From Paenibacillus sp. Root52 (GTDB lineage Bacteria; Bacillota; Bacilli; Paenibacillales; Paenibacillaceae), in the NCBI RefSeq assembly GCF_001426865.1, contig NZ_LMFO01000001.1, positions 434,001 to 498,000 of the forward strand: DNA of 64,000 bases. Reading direction: 5' to 3'. The first letter of the stretch is position 1, and each line of letters starts with the position of its first letter. Shown in pieces: positions 26,659-35,270 of the stretch. The translations under genes were made by a program, and so were the position numbers. Below the pieces are notes generated by a model, which saw only the letters and a list, made by a program, of their open reading frames with translations, searched no databases and had not been told where the DNA came from.

Positions 26659-29436
26659 ATGTTAAAAGTGAAAACGCTTCGATGCGAACATTTCAACAAT
26701 CCGATTGGGCTGGGTTGCCTGAATCCTAGGTTAAGCTGGCATATCGAATCGGACAACCTGCATGTCATTCAAAAGCGCTTTCAGTTGCAAGTATCATTAA
26801 GTGCAGAATTCGAAAATTTACACTGGAATCATTTCACTTACTCGGATCAATCTATTCTTGTTCGCTATGAGGGTCCGCCGTTGGAATCGGGACAACGATA
26901 TTATTATCGAGTCAAGGTTTGGGCACAAGGAGCAGGCGACGCTGAGCCTGAAGAGTCGGCATGGAGTGAGCCAGCATTTTGGGAAATGGGTCTCTTATAC
27001 GAACAGGATTGGAAAGCGAAATGGATCACTGTCAGGGAGCGAAGCATTAACAAGGATTTTAATGCACGGTCACCGTTCGCAACTACTAAGAGGTTTGCAA
27101 TTGAAGGTAAGGTTAACAAAGCTGTCATTTATACAACGAGCCTCGGATTGTATGAATTGAATTTAAATGGACAAAGAGTAGGCGATGCTTACTTTACTCC
27201 AGGATGGACGGATTACAACGACCGCGTACAGGTTCAGACCTATGATGTCACCCATCTTATCAATCAGCAACATAATCGTATTACGGCAACTGTAGGTGAA
27301 GGCTGGTACAGTGGATATCTAGGATGGCAAAAGCGCAAAGACACGTATGGGGATACGAATGCAATACTGCTTCAAATGAAAATTAGCTATGAAGACGGTC
27401 ACACCGAGCTGATCTGCTCTGACGCTTCTTGGCAGGAAACGGGATCTGCCATTCTAATGTCCGACATCTATAACGGTGAAATCTATGATGCAAGGCTTGA
27501 AATAACGGAAGAAGCAGATGACAAAGTGAACGGACAGAAAATGATGCAAGAGATGCAGTTTCCTTTGAGACATCTGGTTGCCCAAGAGAATGAACCTGTG
27601 AAAATCATGAATCGTCTCCACCCTGTTGAACTTATTCACACTCCCAAAGGCGAACGTGTACTTAACTTGGGGCAAAACATGGTGGGATGGGTTGAATTCA
27701 AGGTTAAGGCTCCGGCGGGTACCGTGTTGAAACTGGTTCACGGCGAAGTATTGGATCAGGAAGGGAACTTCTATCGGGATAATATTCGAGATGCTGCTCA
27801 AGAGATTACGTACATCTGCAGTGGAAACGGTACGGAAACGTATCAACCGCATTTTACGTTCCAAGGCTTTCAATACGTTAAGCTGGAAGGGTTTCCAGAG
27901 GGGATCTCCATTGAAGATTTTACTGGGGTTGTCCTGCATTCGGACATGGAGCCGATCGGTGTATTTGAAACGTCCGATGCCAAACTAAACCAACTCCAGC
28001 ATAACATCGTTTGGGGACAAAAGGGGAATTTCCTTGACGTACCTACGGATTGTCCGCAACGAGATGAGCGGCTAGGCTGGACTGGCGACGCGCAAATTTT
28101 TGCGAGAACAGCAAGTTACAATATGAATGCAGCTTCTTTCTTCCGTAAATGGTTAAAGGACTTGGCATTCAACCAAATGGAGGATGGCTCGGTTCCGTTT
28201 GTCGTTCCGGATGTACTCAAAGGCGTTTTTGCGGATAACACAGGTAGAACGACAGCGGCATGGGGCGATGCGGCAGTCATTTGTCCATGGACGATCTATC
28301 AAAGTTATGGTGATAAACAAATTCTGGCACAACAATACGACAGTATGAAAGCCTGGGTCGATTATATTCGTATTCAAGGGGAAAATGAGTATCTTTGGGA
28401 TACAGGGCTGCAACTTGGGGATTGGTTAGCTTTGGATAGTGAGGAAGGAAGTTATTTTGGGGCAACAGATGGAACCTTAGTTGCTACGGCTTACTTTGCG
28501 TATTCCACGCAGATTGTGGCTCAAACGGCGAAGCTACTGAATAACTATAATGATTTCAAAACATATCAGTTACTACACGAAGGTATTAAAGTGGCTTTTG
28601 TCGACCGATATTTTGACGAAACAGGCCGGCTTACATCCAATACACAGACTGCACAGGTCATTGCATTGCATTTTGACTTGGTGCCTGATCAGCATAAAAA
28701 GAAAGTTATTCAAGAGCTCGTCCATCTCATTGAAAAGAAACACATGCATCTGGATACCGGTTTTGTCGGCACGCCATATCTTTGTCTGGTTTTATCCGAT
28801 AATGGCTATGCGGATGTAGCATATAAATTGCTATTCCAGAACGATTACCCCTCATGGCTCTACCAAGTGGAACGGGGAGCAACAACCATGTGGGAGCATT
28901 GGGACAGTATCAGAGAAGACGGGTCTTTCTGGAGTACAGCGATGAACTCCTTCAACCACTATTCATACGGTTCAGTCGGTGATTTCATGTATCGGAACAT
29001 TGCGGGGATTGACCTAATTGAAGCTGGATACAAAAAGTCGCGTATTGCACCCAAACCACCTGTTAATCTAACTTCTGCACGCGGTGAACTTAAAACGCCT
29101 TATGGACCACTGAAGGTTCATTGGCAAATTGTGAAGAATGAAATGCAGTTTGAAGTTGATATTCCTCACAATACAACAGCAGAAATCACGCTGCCATGTG
29201 TAGCAGAGGTTGAAGAGGTGCAGCGAAGAATCATGGAACATTACCCTTCAATTACCAATCCGCCTGTTAATATTCCTCCTGAATTAGCGGAGAAAATGGG
29301 ATTAGAAGGTAAGCGGGACATCTTCAATATGAATGAAGAGAAGGGATTAACGTTTACATTGGGTTCTGGGAATTACACATTCCAGTATAATTACGAACAT
29401 CCAACACGAGTTCCCGTGCATGCATCCAGAAGTTAA
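26659..29436 (+). CDS. GH78 alpha-L-rhamnosidase
   Basis: This 925-residue enzyme removes terminal alpha-L-rhamnose from plant glycosides or rhamnogalacturonan fragments. The order is the standard one for GH78: an N-terminal beta-sandwich (LSWHI near residue 25), a second sandwich with the TSLGLYELNLNGQRVGDAYFTPGWTDY region (about residues 155-190), the (alpha/alpha)6 barrel, and a C-terminal sandwich. The general acid Glu is in DCPQRDERLGWTGDAQ (near residue 470) and the base Glu in TTMWEHWDSI (near 747). No signal peptide is visible, so it acts in the cytoplasm on imported substrate. A GGGGGAGG site precedes the ATG. A second cre-like word lies in its first codons. It is co-transcribed with the MFS gene 28 bases downstream. 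Confidence 0.95.
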   Translation: MLKVKTLRCEHFNNPIGLGCLNPRLSWHIESDNLHVIQKRFQLQVSLSAEFENLHWNHFTYSDQSILVRYEGPPLESGQRYYYRVKVWAQGAGDAEPEESAWSEPAFWEMGLLYEQDWKAKWITVRERSINKDFNARSPFATTKRFAIEGKVNKAVIYTTSLGLYELNLNGQRVGDAYFTPGWTDYNDRVQVQTYDVTHLINQQHNRITATVGEGWYSGYLGWQKRKDTYGDTNAILLQMKISYEDGHTELICSDASWQETGSAILMSDIYNGEIYDARLEITEEADDKVNGQKMMQEMQFPLRHLVAQENEPVKIMNRLHPVELIHTPKGERVLNLGQNMVGWVEFKVKAPAGTVLKLVHGEVLDQEGNFYRDNIRDAAQEITYICSGNGTETYQPHFTFQGFQYVKLEGFPEGISIEDFTGVVLHSDMEPIGVFETSDAKLNQLQHNIVWGQKGNFLDVPTDCPQRDERLGWTGDAQIFARTASYNMNAASFFRKWLKDLAFNQMEDGSVPFVVPDVLKGVFADNTGRTTAAWGDAAVICPWTIYQSYGDKQILAQQYDSMKAWVDYIRIQGENEYLWDTGLQLGDWLALDSEEGSYFGATDGTLVATAYFAYSTQIVAQTAKLLNNYNDFKTYQLLHEGIKVAFVDRYFDETGRLTSNTQTAQVIALHFDLVPDQHKKKVIQELVHLIEKKHMHLDTGFVGTPYLCLVLSDNGYADVAYKLLFQNDYPSWLYQVERGATTMWEHWDSIREDGSFWSTAMNSFNHYSYGSVGDFMYRNIAGIDLIEAGYKKSRIAPKPPVNLTSARGELKTPYGPLKVHWQIVKNEMQFEVDIPHNTTAEITLPCVAEVEEVQRRIMEHYPSITNPPVNIPPELAEKMGLEGKRDIFNMNEEKGLTFTLGSGNYTFQYNYEHPTRVPVHASRS
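26669..26682 (+). promoter_or_regulatory. Second cre-like site inside the start of the rhamnosidase gene
   Basis: TGAAAACGCTTCGA fits the cre consensus at 11 of 12 defined positions, about 50 bases after the predicted transcription start. CcpA sites just inside genes commonly act as roadblocks. It could also be a coding coincidence. Confidence 0.4.
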
Positions 29437-29464
29437 ATGGCGTAAACTAGAGGAGAGACTTAGC

Positions 29465-30664
29465 ATGAAAACGAAGAATCGTATACTATTCAAGACAGCT
29501 TTGTTATCCATTTCTTTGGTTTTGACGTCGGCAAGCGCCGTCTCGGCGATTATTCCGATGATGCTGAACCAGTTGTCGGGCGTATCCAGCTCGCTGATCG
29601 AAAGCGTAGTCACAATTCCTTCCTTTACCATGATGCTGTTTGTGTTGCTGAGTGGCCCAATCTCTTCCCGTTTGGGCAAAAAGAATACGGTGATGTTCGG
29701 GCTCCTATTGGTGCTAGCTGGCGGAATTTTGCCAATGTTTACAACAAACATCACTTGGATTCTCGCCTTGCGATTGGTGCTTGGGGCTGGGCTGGGTATG
29801 TTTAACTCGCTTGCTGTCAGCTTAATAAGCGACTTTTTTGAAGGGGACGAACGAGCTCAACTGGTTGGATTCCAAAGTGCCGTTCAAGGGCTAGGCACCA
29901 GTTTCGCGACATTCGTGGCTGGACAGCTCGCCCTGATTGATTGGCAGTTCGCTTTTTTATGTTACGCCATTACGCTACCCATTGCGTTGTTATTTTTCAT
30001 CGTTGTGCCTGAACCAGAACGCGATAACAATTTGTTACTTCCTTCAACAGAAACAGACTCCAGAAGAGGCGGAGTATCGTTGCCTGTTCTTGGATTAAGT
30101 GCCGTCCTGTTTATGTTTATGACGTTTATTATGATCGTTTATACCAAAACGGGCATTATGATTAGTGAAAAAAACATGTCGAATGCCGAATTTTTAGGCA
30201 CCGCATTAACCTTGTTTTCGTTGTCGTCTATGGTCGCCGGATTTTTATTCGGAAAAATATATACTTGGTTCAGAAACTTTGCTCCTTTTGTTTCAAGTCT
30301 CTTGACGGCTGCAGGTTTTGTACTGCTATGGTTATCACAGAGCGTAACTATGGTAACGATCGCCATGCTGATCATCGGGTTTAGCTTTGCGCTGTTTATC
30401 CCTTATATTTTTACGACATTGACTAAAATTGTACCTAAAGGCAGCGAAACGATTTCGATATCAATTGCTATGGTGGGCTCCAATTTGGGTGCGTTTGCAT
30501 CTCCTTATGTCATCAAAGTAGTGGGTACATTATTTGGCGATGCTTCTGCATCATTTTCATTCCTTGTATCCTCCATCCTGTTTACGGTAGCTGCGTTTAT
30601 CTGTCTCGGAATTGCTATCAAAGGAAAGACAGGACGAGATCAGGCGGCAATACTAGAGGGATAA
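29465..30664 (+). CDS. MFS transporter, probable rhamnoside importer
   Basis: This is a 400-residue, 12-helix major facilitator. Motif A is GPISSRLGKKNTVMFG between helices 2 and 3, and helix 4 has LRLVLGAGLGMFNSLAVSLI. The frame is open upstream to 29420 inside the rhamnosidase gene, but AGAGGAGAG lies about 7 bases before ATG 29465, which starts MKTKNRIL, so I chose that start. It lies between the GH78 and AraC genes and probably carries rhamnosylated oligosaccharides or rhamnose. Export cannot be excluded, as the family includes drug pumps. Confidence 0.88.
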   Translation: MKTKNRILFKTALLSISLVLTSASAVSAIIPMMLNQLSGVSSSLIESVVTIPSFTMMLFVLLSGPISSRLGKKNTVMFGLLLVLAGGILPMFTTNITWILALRLVLGAGLGMFNSLAVSLISDFFEGDERAQLVGFQSAVQGLGTSFATFVAGQLALIDWQFAFLCYAITLPIALLFFIVVPEPERDNNLLLPSTETDSRRGGVSLPVLGLSAVLFMFMTFIMIVYTKTGIMISEKNMSNAEFLGTALTLFSLSSMVAGFLFGKIYTWFRNFAPFVSSLLTAAGFVLLWLSQSVTMVTIAMLIIGFSFALFIPYIFTTLTKIVPKGSETISISIAMVGSNLGAFASPYVIKVVGTLFGDASASFSFLVSSILFTVAAFICLGIAIKGKTGRDQAAILEG

Positions 30665-30689
30665 TAGTTCTCTGAGACCGTTATCTATC

Positions 30690-30714
30690 ACGGGCAGTTC
30701 GCTGCCCGTTTTTT
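30690..30714 (+). terminator. Terminator after the MFS gene
   Basis: ACGGGCAG and CTGCCCGT form a perfect stem with a TTCG tetraloop, followed by six T residues. Confidence 0.95.
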
Positions 30715-30744
30715 CCATTATCAAGTAAGGGGGAGGCGGGATTC

Positions 30745-31749
30745 ATGGATCTTCAAGAGCTGGATCGGTTGCTACGAACCAAAACGGAAATTGAACGGAC
30801 ACAACAACGGAACAATGAGGTAATTAACGATCTTTCAATTGAATCCGAAGATGAACGATATTTTGATACGCAGAGGAATATATATCGCATGCCTGCCTCG
30901 TTTTTCTTTGACAAACATGATATCTATATTAAAAAGCATAATCGTTTTGCTCCGATGCTGGAACACATGCATGAATTTATAGAGTTGAACTATGTTTATT
31001 CGGGAAGATGTCATCAGATTATAGCAGGAAAGGAAACTCAGCTCGACGAAGGCCAGATATGCGTGCTGGACAAGGATGTTCCTCATAGCATCGCTCCGCT
31101 GGGTGAGAACGATATACTTATTAATATTTTGTTGCAAAGGGAAACGATCTCTTCTCTGTTTCTACAGCGTCTGTCGAAGAAAAAAAGCTTAATCGGCGAA
31201 TTTCTGGCTAACTCAGTGCTCCAGCATCAGCATCATGACCATTTTATTATTTTCAAATCTCAGGATCACGGAAACCTGCAATACATTCTGCGAAGAATAC
31301 TGATGGAATACTATTCAGAGCAAACCGATTCGATGGAAATGGTGAGAGCATATATGCAGATCGTGTTCGGGGAATTGGTTCGTGTCCTTGAAAGTGAACA
31401 CAACATTCATCTAAATGAGCAGGAGAATAAAATTACGGACATATTAAACTATATGGAAGAGCATTACAGAGATCTAAGTTTACAGCAATTATCCGATCAG
31501 TTCAGTTATAACAGCACCTACTTGAGTAATAAGTTAAAAAAGGTAACCGGGCTAACTTATACACAGCTGATTGCCAACATCAGATTGAATGCAGCGTATT
31601 CGCTGGTAGTGAATACTCAACTGCCATTTGAATCGATATTTAAGCAGGTGGGCTACGAGAGTATGAGTTTCTTCTATAAAAAGTTTAAACAAGTATACGG
31701 AGCAACCCCGCAAAACATACGCAACAACCCTTTGGGGACAAATGATTAA
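30745..31749 (+). CDS. AraC-family regulator with N-terminal cupin sensor
   Basis: This 334-residue regulator has the same layout as the protein at 4878. The cupin sensor lies at about residues 65-165, with EHMHEFIELNYVYSG and APLGENDILINIL. The two helix-turn-helix units occupy the last 100 residues (LSLQQLSDQFSYNSTYLSNK, then a second ending SMSFFYKKFKQVYG). It follows the GH78-MFS pair on the same strand, though a strong terminator separates them, so it has its own promoter or is reached by read-through. The likely role is activation of the GH78-MFS operon by an oligosaccharide. The ATG is preceded by GGGGGAGG. Confidence 0.92.
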   Translation: MDLQELDRLLRTKTEIERTQQRNNEVINDLSIESEDERYFDTQRNIYRMPASFFFDKHDIYIKKHNRFAPMLEHMHEFIELNYVYSGRCHQIIAGKETQLDEGQICVLDKDVPHSIAPLGENDILINILLQRETISSLFLQRLSKKKSLIGEFLANSVLQHQHHDHFIIFKSQDHGNLQYILRRILMEYYSEQTDSMEMVRAYMQIVFGELVRVLESEHNIHLNEQENKITDILNYMEEHYRDLSLQQLSDQFSYNSTYLSNKLKKVTGLTYTQLIANIRLNAAYSLVVNTQLPFESIFKQVGYESMSFFYKKFKQVYGATPQNIRNNPLGTND

Positions 31750-31855
31750 CTTGCAATGAAGGTTGGAGAAGGCCGTGGAGTGGTGTAATCACATGATATA
31801 CAACAAATTAATCTAGCAGAGTACCTGTACTTGCTCTGAATTTGAATTCTAACAT

Positions 31856-31901
31856 ATAAATAACCAGCATTAGAGCCCTAGGCTTCATGCTGGTTATTTA
31901 T
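31856..31901. terminator. Bidirectional terminator between araC and lacI-type genes
   Basis: ATAAATAACCAGCAT (31856-31870) pairs with ATGCTGGTTATTTAT (31887-31901), with an inner AGAGCC/GGCTT stem. The symmetric A- and T-runs suit convergent genes. Confidence 0.9.
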
Positions 31902-31931
31902 GGTTCTTAGAGATAACTACTTCAGACGGAA

Positions 31932-32951
31932 CTACCTTAATATTGGTTTAGTAACAATATGTGAAATCTGATAAGGTTGTGCAGGATTGTCAATCCGTGA
32001 TAGTAGCATCTCAGCAGCTTTAATCCCCATCTCATTACTGTAAATATGAACTGTCGAAAACGGAGGATCAATAATTCTTGATTCAGGTGCGTTATCGAAT
32101 CCATACACAACAACATCTTGTGGAATTGCCAATCCTTTTGATCTCAATGCTCTGATGATTTCCACTGCGATAAAGTCATTAGCACATACATATGCCGAAG
32201 GAAGGGAATTGAGGGCTACTACGTGTTCTTTTAGCCAATTAGGTTTGGAGAAAAATAATTTATCATTATCTGTTATACAGTAGGAAGGATTAACCTGTAC
32301 ATCCGACTCCAACATCGCCCGATTAAACCCAATCCATCGTTCATTAAAACTTTTACAGTGATTGTAGTCACCGGCGAATCCGATATTTTTGTAGCCAGAA
32401 TCAATTAAGTTTTTGGTTAACTTATAGGTACTATGTTCGTTCTCCATAAGTAGAAGATCAGCTTGGAAATCGGGATAAGATATGTTGGACGCACAGTCAA
32501 TGAAGATCGTGGGAATCCCCAGTTCTGTAATCAAGCGCGTGTATTCAATATCAAATAACTCAATGCAAATAATTCCATCCACTTTTGATATATCAAAATT
32601 GTTAGGAAGCTCATGGACGTCCTTATCAACTTCACGGACGATATGTATCGAGAGATTATACCCCTCAGAACTTATTCTTTTCTCCAGACCACTGATTAAC
32701 AACGATCCAAAATGAGAAGTATTCGGAAGATTCTCCGTTAATAGCGCAATGTTACCTGGCGTTTTACTAAGAATATGTTCATTTTCCATATAAGCAAATT
32801 GTTTATATTTCAATTCGATGGCCTTCTTAACTACTCGATTCTTTGTCTCTTCTGGAATGTTTCCGCTATCATTTAGTGCCTTGGAAGCTGTATTTCTGGA
32901 GATGCCTAGAGCATCGGCAATGTCCTGTATAGTAACTTTTTCTTTTGTCAT
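31932..32951 (-). CDS. LacI-family transcriptional repressor of the fructan locus
   Basis: This is a 339-residue LacI-type regulator. The DNA-binding head is VTIQDIADALGISRNTASKA followed by the hinge helix. The sugar-binding core (about residues 60-339) has the typical TVHIYSNEMGIKAAEMLLSRI segment before its C-terminus. The frame is open to 32975, but AGAGGTG lies 8 bases before ATG 32951, which fits the canonical MTKEKVTIQDIA start. It diverges from the permease-permease-lipoprotein-GH32-kinase operon, so it most likely represses that operon and responds to a fructo-oligosaccharide or fructose derivative. Confidence 0.94.
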   Translation of the reverse strand: MTKEKVTIQDIADALGISRNTASKALNDSGNIPEETKNRVVKKAIELKYKQFAYMENEHILSKTPGNIALLTENLPNTSHFGSLLISGLEKRISSEGYNLSIHIVREVDKDVHELPNNFDISKVDGIICIELFDIEYTRLITELGIPTIFIDCASNISYPDFQADLLLMENEHSTYKLTKNLIDSGYKNIGFAGDYNHCKSFNERWIGFNRAMLESDVQVNPSYCITDNDKLFFSKPNWLKEHVVALNSLPSAYVCANDFIAVEIIRALRSKGLAIPQDVVVYGFDNAPESRIIDPPFSTVHIYSNEMGIKAAEMLLSRIDNPAQPYQISHIVTKPILR

Positions 32952-33348
32952 CTCATGTACACCTCTATTAATCAAATGAATAATCTAATAATTCTCTAAG
33001 TCAAATGTATAGTATATTGAAACAAATAGCAATTGTTAGTTTACAAATGTAAAAATTAATCAAACATTTGTAATTTGAAAATTTTTATGGCTTCTTAGTG
33101 TATTTCAACATATATAAAATGTATTCTATTAATTAGAGTGCTATAAAGTAAAGAAAATTGGTTTTTGCACAGGGGATTGTATATTTTTAATCAAAAAAAA
33201 TGATTCATTTGCACAATTTAATTTTACATTTTGTATTGACTTATTGACACTATACCTGATAAATTGAAACATATCATTTGAGCAATTGTAAAAAAATGAA
33301 AGCCCTTACTGTGAGCAAATGTGAATTTCATCGAAGAACGGAGGTAAT
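32952..33348. promoter_or_regulatory. A+T-rich divergent regulatory region between lacI and the fructan operon
   Basis: No gene is seen. It holds a near-perfect palindrome TTTACAAATGTAAA (33040-33053), an ACATTTGT (33064-33071) in the opposite sense, and further AAATGT-like words near 33226, 33283 and 33316. These are candidate LacI operators. A promoter is proposed at 33236-33263 (TTGACT, 16 bases, GATAAA). The AACGGAGG ribosome site for the first permease is at 33337-33344. Confidence 0.4.
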
Positions 33349-34317
33349 GTGTTGGATAACACAGTGAACACCAAAAAGAGGATGGAAAGTGGCTTCAAAG
33401 AGAGGAGTTCCATTCTTTATCATTTGCAGCAGCTCAAAAAGAATTACTTTTTGTATGTATTGCTAGCGCCAGCTCTCATCCTGACTCTGATCTTCAAATA
33501 CATTCCGATGTATGGAGCCATAATTGCATTCAAAGATTTCAGCCCGATCAAGGGAATCATGGGGAGTGATTGGGTAGGCTTGAAGCATTTCGAGAAGTTT
33601 CTTGCTTCACCTAATTTCGATGTCATCTTTCTGAATACGCTTAAGCTCAGTTTTTTTTGGTTGATTTTCAGCTTTCCAGTACCCATTTTACTTGCACTTA
33701 TGCTTAATCAAGTGCGCAAAGCAGGAGTGAAGAAGAACATTCAATTGTTTCTGTATGCTCCTAACTTCATTTCGGTAGTCGTCGTTGTGGGAATGCTGTT
33801 CATTTTCTTGTCGCCTACAGGTCCAGTTAATCAGTTGACCACATGGATTACTGGGCAGCCAATTATGTTTATGTCTGAACCCGAGTACTTCCGTTGGATT
33901 TACATTTTATCTGATATTTGGACTGGAGCAGGATGGGCTTCAATTATTTACGTTGCAGCTTTGGCTAATGTCGATCCTGAGCTTCACAATGCAGCCAATC
34001 TGGATGGAGCTAATCTTCTTCAGCGTATTCGGCACATTGACCTTCCAACGATTCGTCCAATTATGGCGATTGTATTTATTCTTGCTGCTGGTGGAATCAT
34101 GTCCATCGGATTCGAAAAGGCATACCTGATGCAAACATCTATGAATCTCCCATCCTCCGAAATTATTGCAACCTATGTATACAAAGTTGGATTACAGTCT
34201 GGTGATTACGCTTATTCTGCGGCAGTAGGACTGTTTAACTCGATTATTAATGTAATTTTGCTCGTTACTGTGAATCTGATTGTGAAGAAATTAAACGAAG
34301 GCGAAGGGCTTTATTAG
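33349..34317 (+). CDS. ABC sugar permease, LplB/UgpA type
   Basis: This 322-residue inner-membrane subunit of a CUT1-type sugar importer has six predicted helices. Its EAA loop, NAANLDGANLLQRIRHIDLP near residue 220, contacts the ATPase. The N-terminal YIPMYGAIIAFKDFSP is characteristic of the LplB/YtcP group. The GTG at 33349 is four bases after GGAGG and the TTG at 33352 is seven bases after it, so either may be the start. The partner permease follows after 15 bases. No ATP-binding subunit is encoded in the locus, so a shared ATPase such as MsmX is expected. The context of GH32 and fructokinase suggests fructo-oligosaccharide uptake. Confidence 0.93.
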   Translation: MLDNTVNTKKRMESGFKERSSILYHLQQLKKNYFLYVLLAPALILTLIFKYIPMYGAIIAFKDFSPIKGIMGSDWVGLKHFEKFLASPNFDVIFLNTLKLSFFWLIFSFPVPILLALMLNQVRKAGVKKNIQLFLYAPNFISVVVVVGMLFIFLSPTGPVNQLTTWITGQPIMFMSEPEYFRWIYILSDIWTGAGWASIIYVAALANVDPELHNAANLDGANLLQRIRHIDLPTIRPIMAIVFILAAGGIMSIGFEKAYLMQTSMNLPSSEIIATYVYKVGLQSGDYAYSAAVGLFNSIINVILLVTVNLIVKKLNEGEGLY

Positions 34318-34332
34318 AAAGGGGGGTTATTC

Positions 34333-35214
34333 ATGACTATCAAATCGACGGGGCTAGATCGTTTCATTCTTGTACTAAATGCTATCTTCCTCACCTGTGC
34401 CGTTCTGGTAGTGGTTGTTCCACTGTTATATATTGTTATCGCTTCATTTATGGATCCAACGGTACTACTTAATCAGGGATTATCCTTCAATGTATCCGAC
34501 TGGAGTCTTGATGGTTATCAGATGATATTGTCTAATCCAGCGATGATTCGAGGTTTTGTGAATGCAGTATTATATTCTGTTTCGTTTGCCTTCGTAACCG
34601 TGGCGGTTTCAATCTGTGCAGGCTATGCATTATCGGAGGATAGGCTGGCTGGCAGAGGGATTTTCATGATTTTGTTTATCATTACGATGTTCTTTGGTGG
34701 TGGGTTGATTCCTACCTATCTACTAGTGCGTAACCTCGGCATGCTGGATACCATATGGGCTATCATCCTCCCTGGAGCAATCAACGTTTGGAACATCATT
34801 CTTTCCAGAACTTTTTTCAAAGGTGTGCCCAGAGAACTTAAAGAAGCGGCGAACGTGGACGGTGCTTCAGATATGAAGATATTTTTTAAGATCGTCATTC
34901 CACTGTCCAAACCAATCATTTTTGTCCTTGCATTGTACGCGTTCGTAGGGCAGTGGAATTCTTATTTTGATGCCATGATTTATTTGGATAATCCGAATCT
35001 TCATCCATTGCAGCTAGTATTGCGTTCAATTCTGATCCAAAACCAGGCTGCACCTGGCATGATCAGCGATCAGCTTGCGATGGCTGAGTTGAAACGTCTC
35101 TCTGAGATGATTAAATATTCAGCGATTGTTATTTCAAGTTTACCGCTTATTATTATGTATCCATTTTTTCAAAAGTACTTTGAAAAAGGTGTCATGGTAG
35201 GTTCACTCAAATAG
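34333..35214 (+). CDS. ABC sugar permease, LplC/UgpE type
   Basis: This is the second six-helix permease subunit (293 residues) of the same importer. The EAA loop is EAANVDGASDMKIFFKIVIP near residue 175. The C-terminus KYFEKGVMVGSLK is typical of the LplC group. The start follows AAAGGGGGG at good spacing, and the gene sits 15 bases after the first permease. It pairs with that permease and with the lipoprotein at 35271 to form the translocation pathway. Confidence 0.94.
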   Translation: MTIKSTGLDRFILVLNAIFLTCAVLVVVVPLLYIVIASFMDPTVLLNQGLSFNVSDWSLDGYQMILSNPAMIRGFVNAVLYSVSFAFVTVAVSICAGYALSEDRLAGRGIFMILFIITMFFGGGLIPTYLLVRNLGMLDTIWAIILPGAINVWNIILSRTFFKGVPRELKEAANVDGASDMKIFFKIVIPLSKPIIFVLALYAFVGQWNSYFDAMIYLDNPNLHPLQLVLRSILIQNQAAPGMISDQLAMAELKRLSEMIKYSAIVISSLPLIIMYPFFQKYFEKGVMVGSLK

Positions 35215-35270
35215 TGAACAACCTGAGATACATTATGTTGGATTTAACAATATAAATTGGAGGTCACATC

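Noticed and set aside
27454..27939. 161-codon open frame on the minus strand inside the rhamnosidase gene
   Set aside because: It lies fully within the GH78 coding sequence and has no recognisable motif or start signals.
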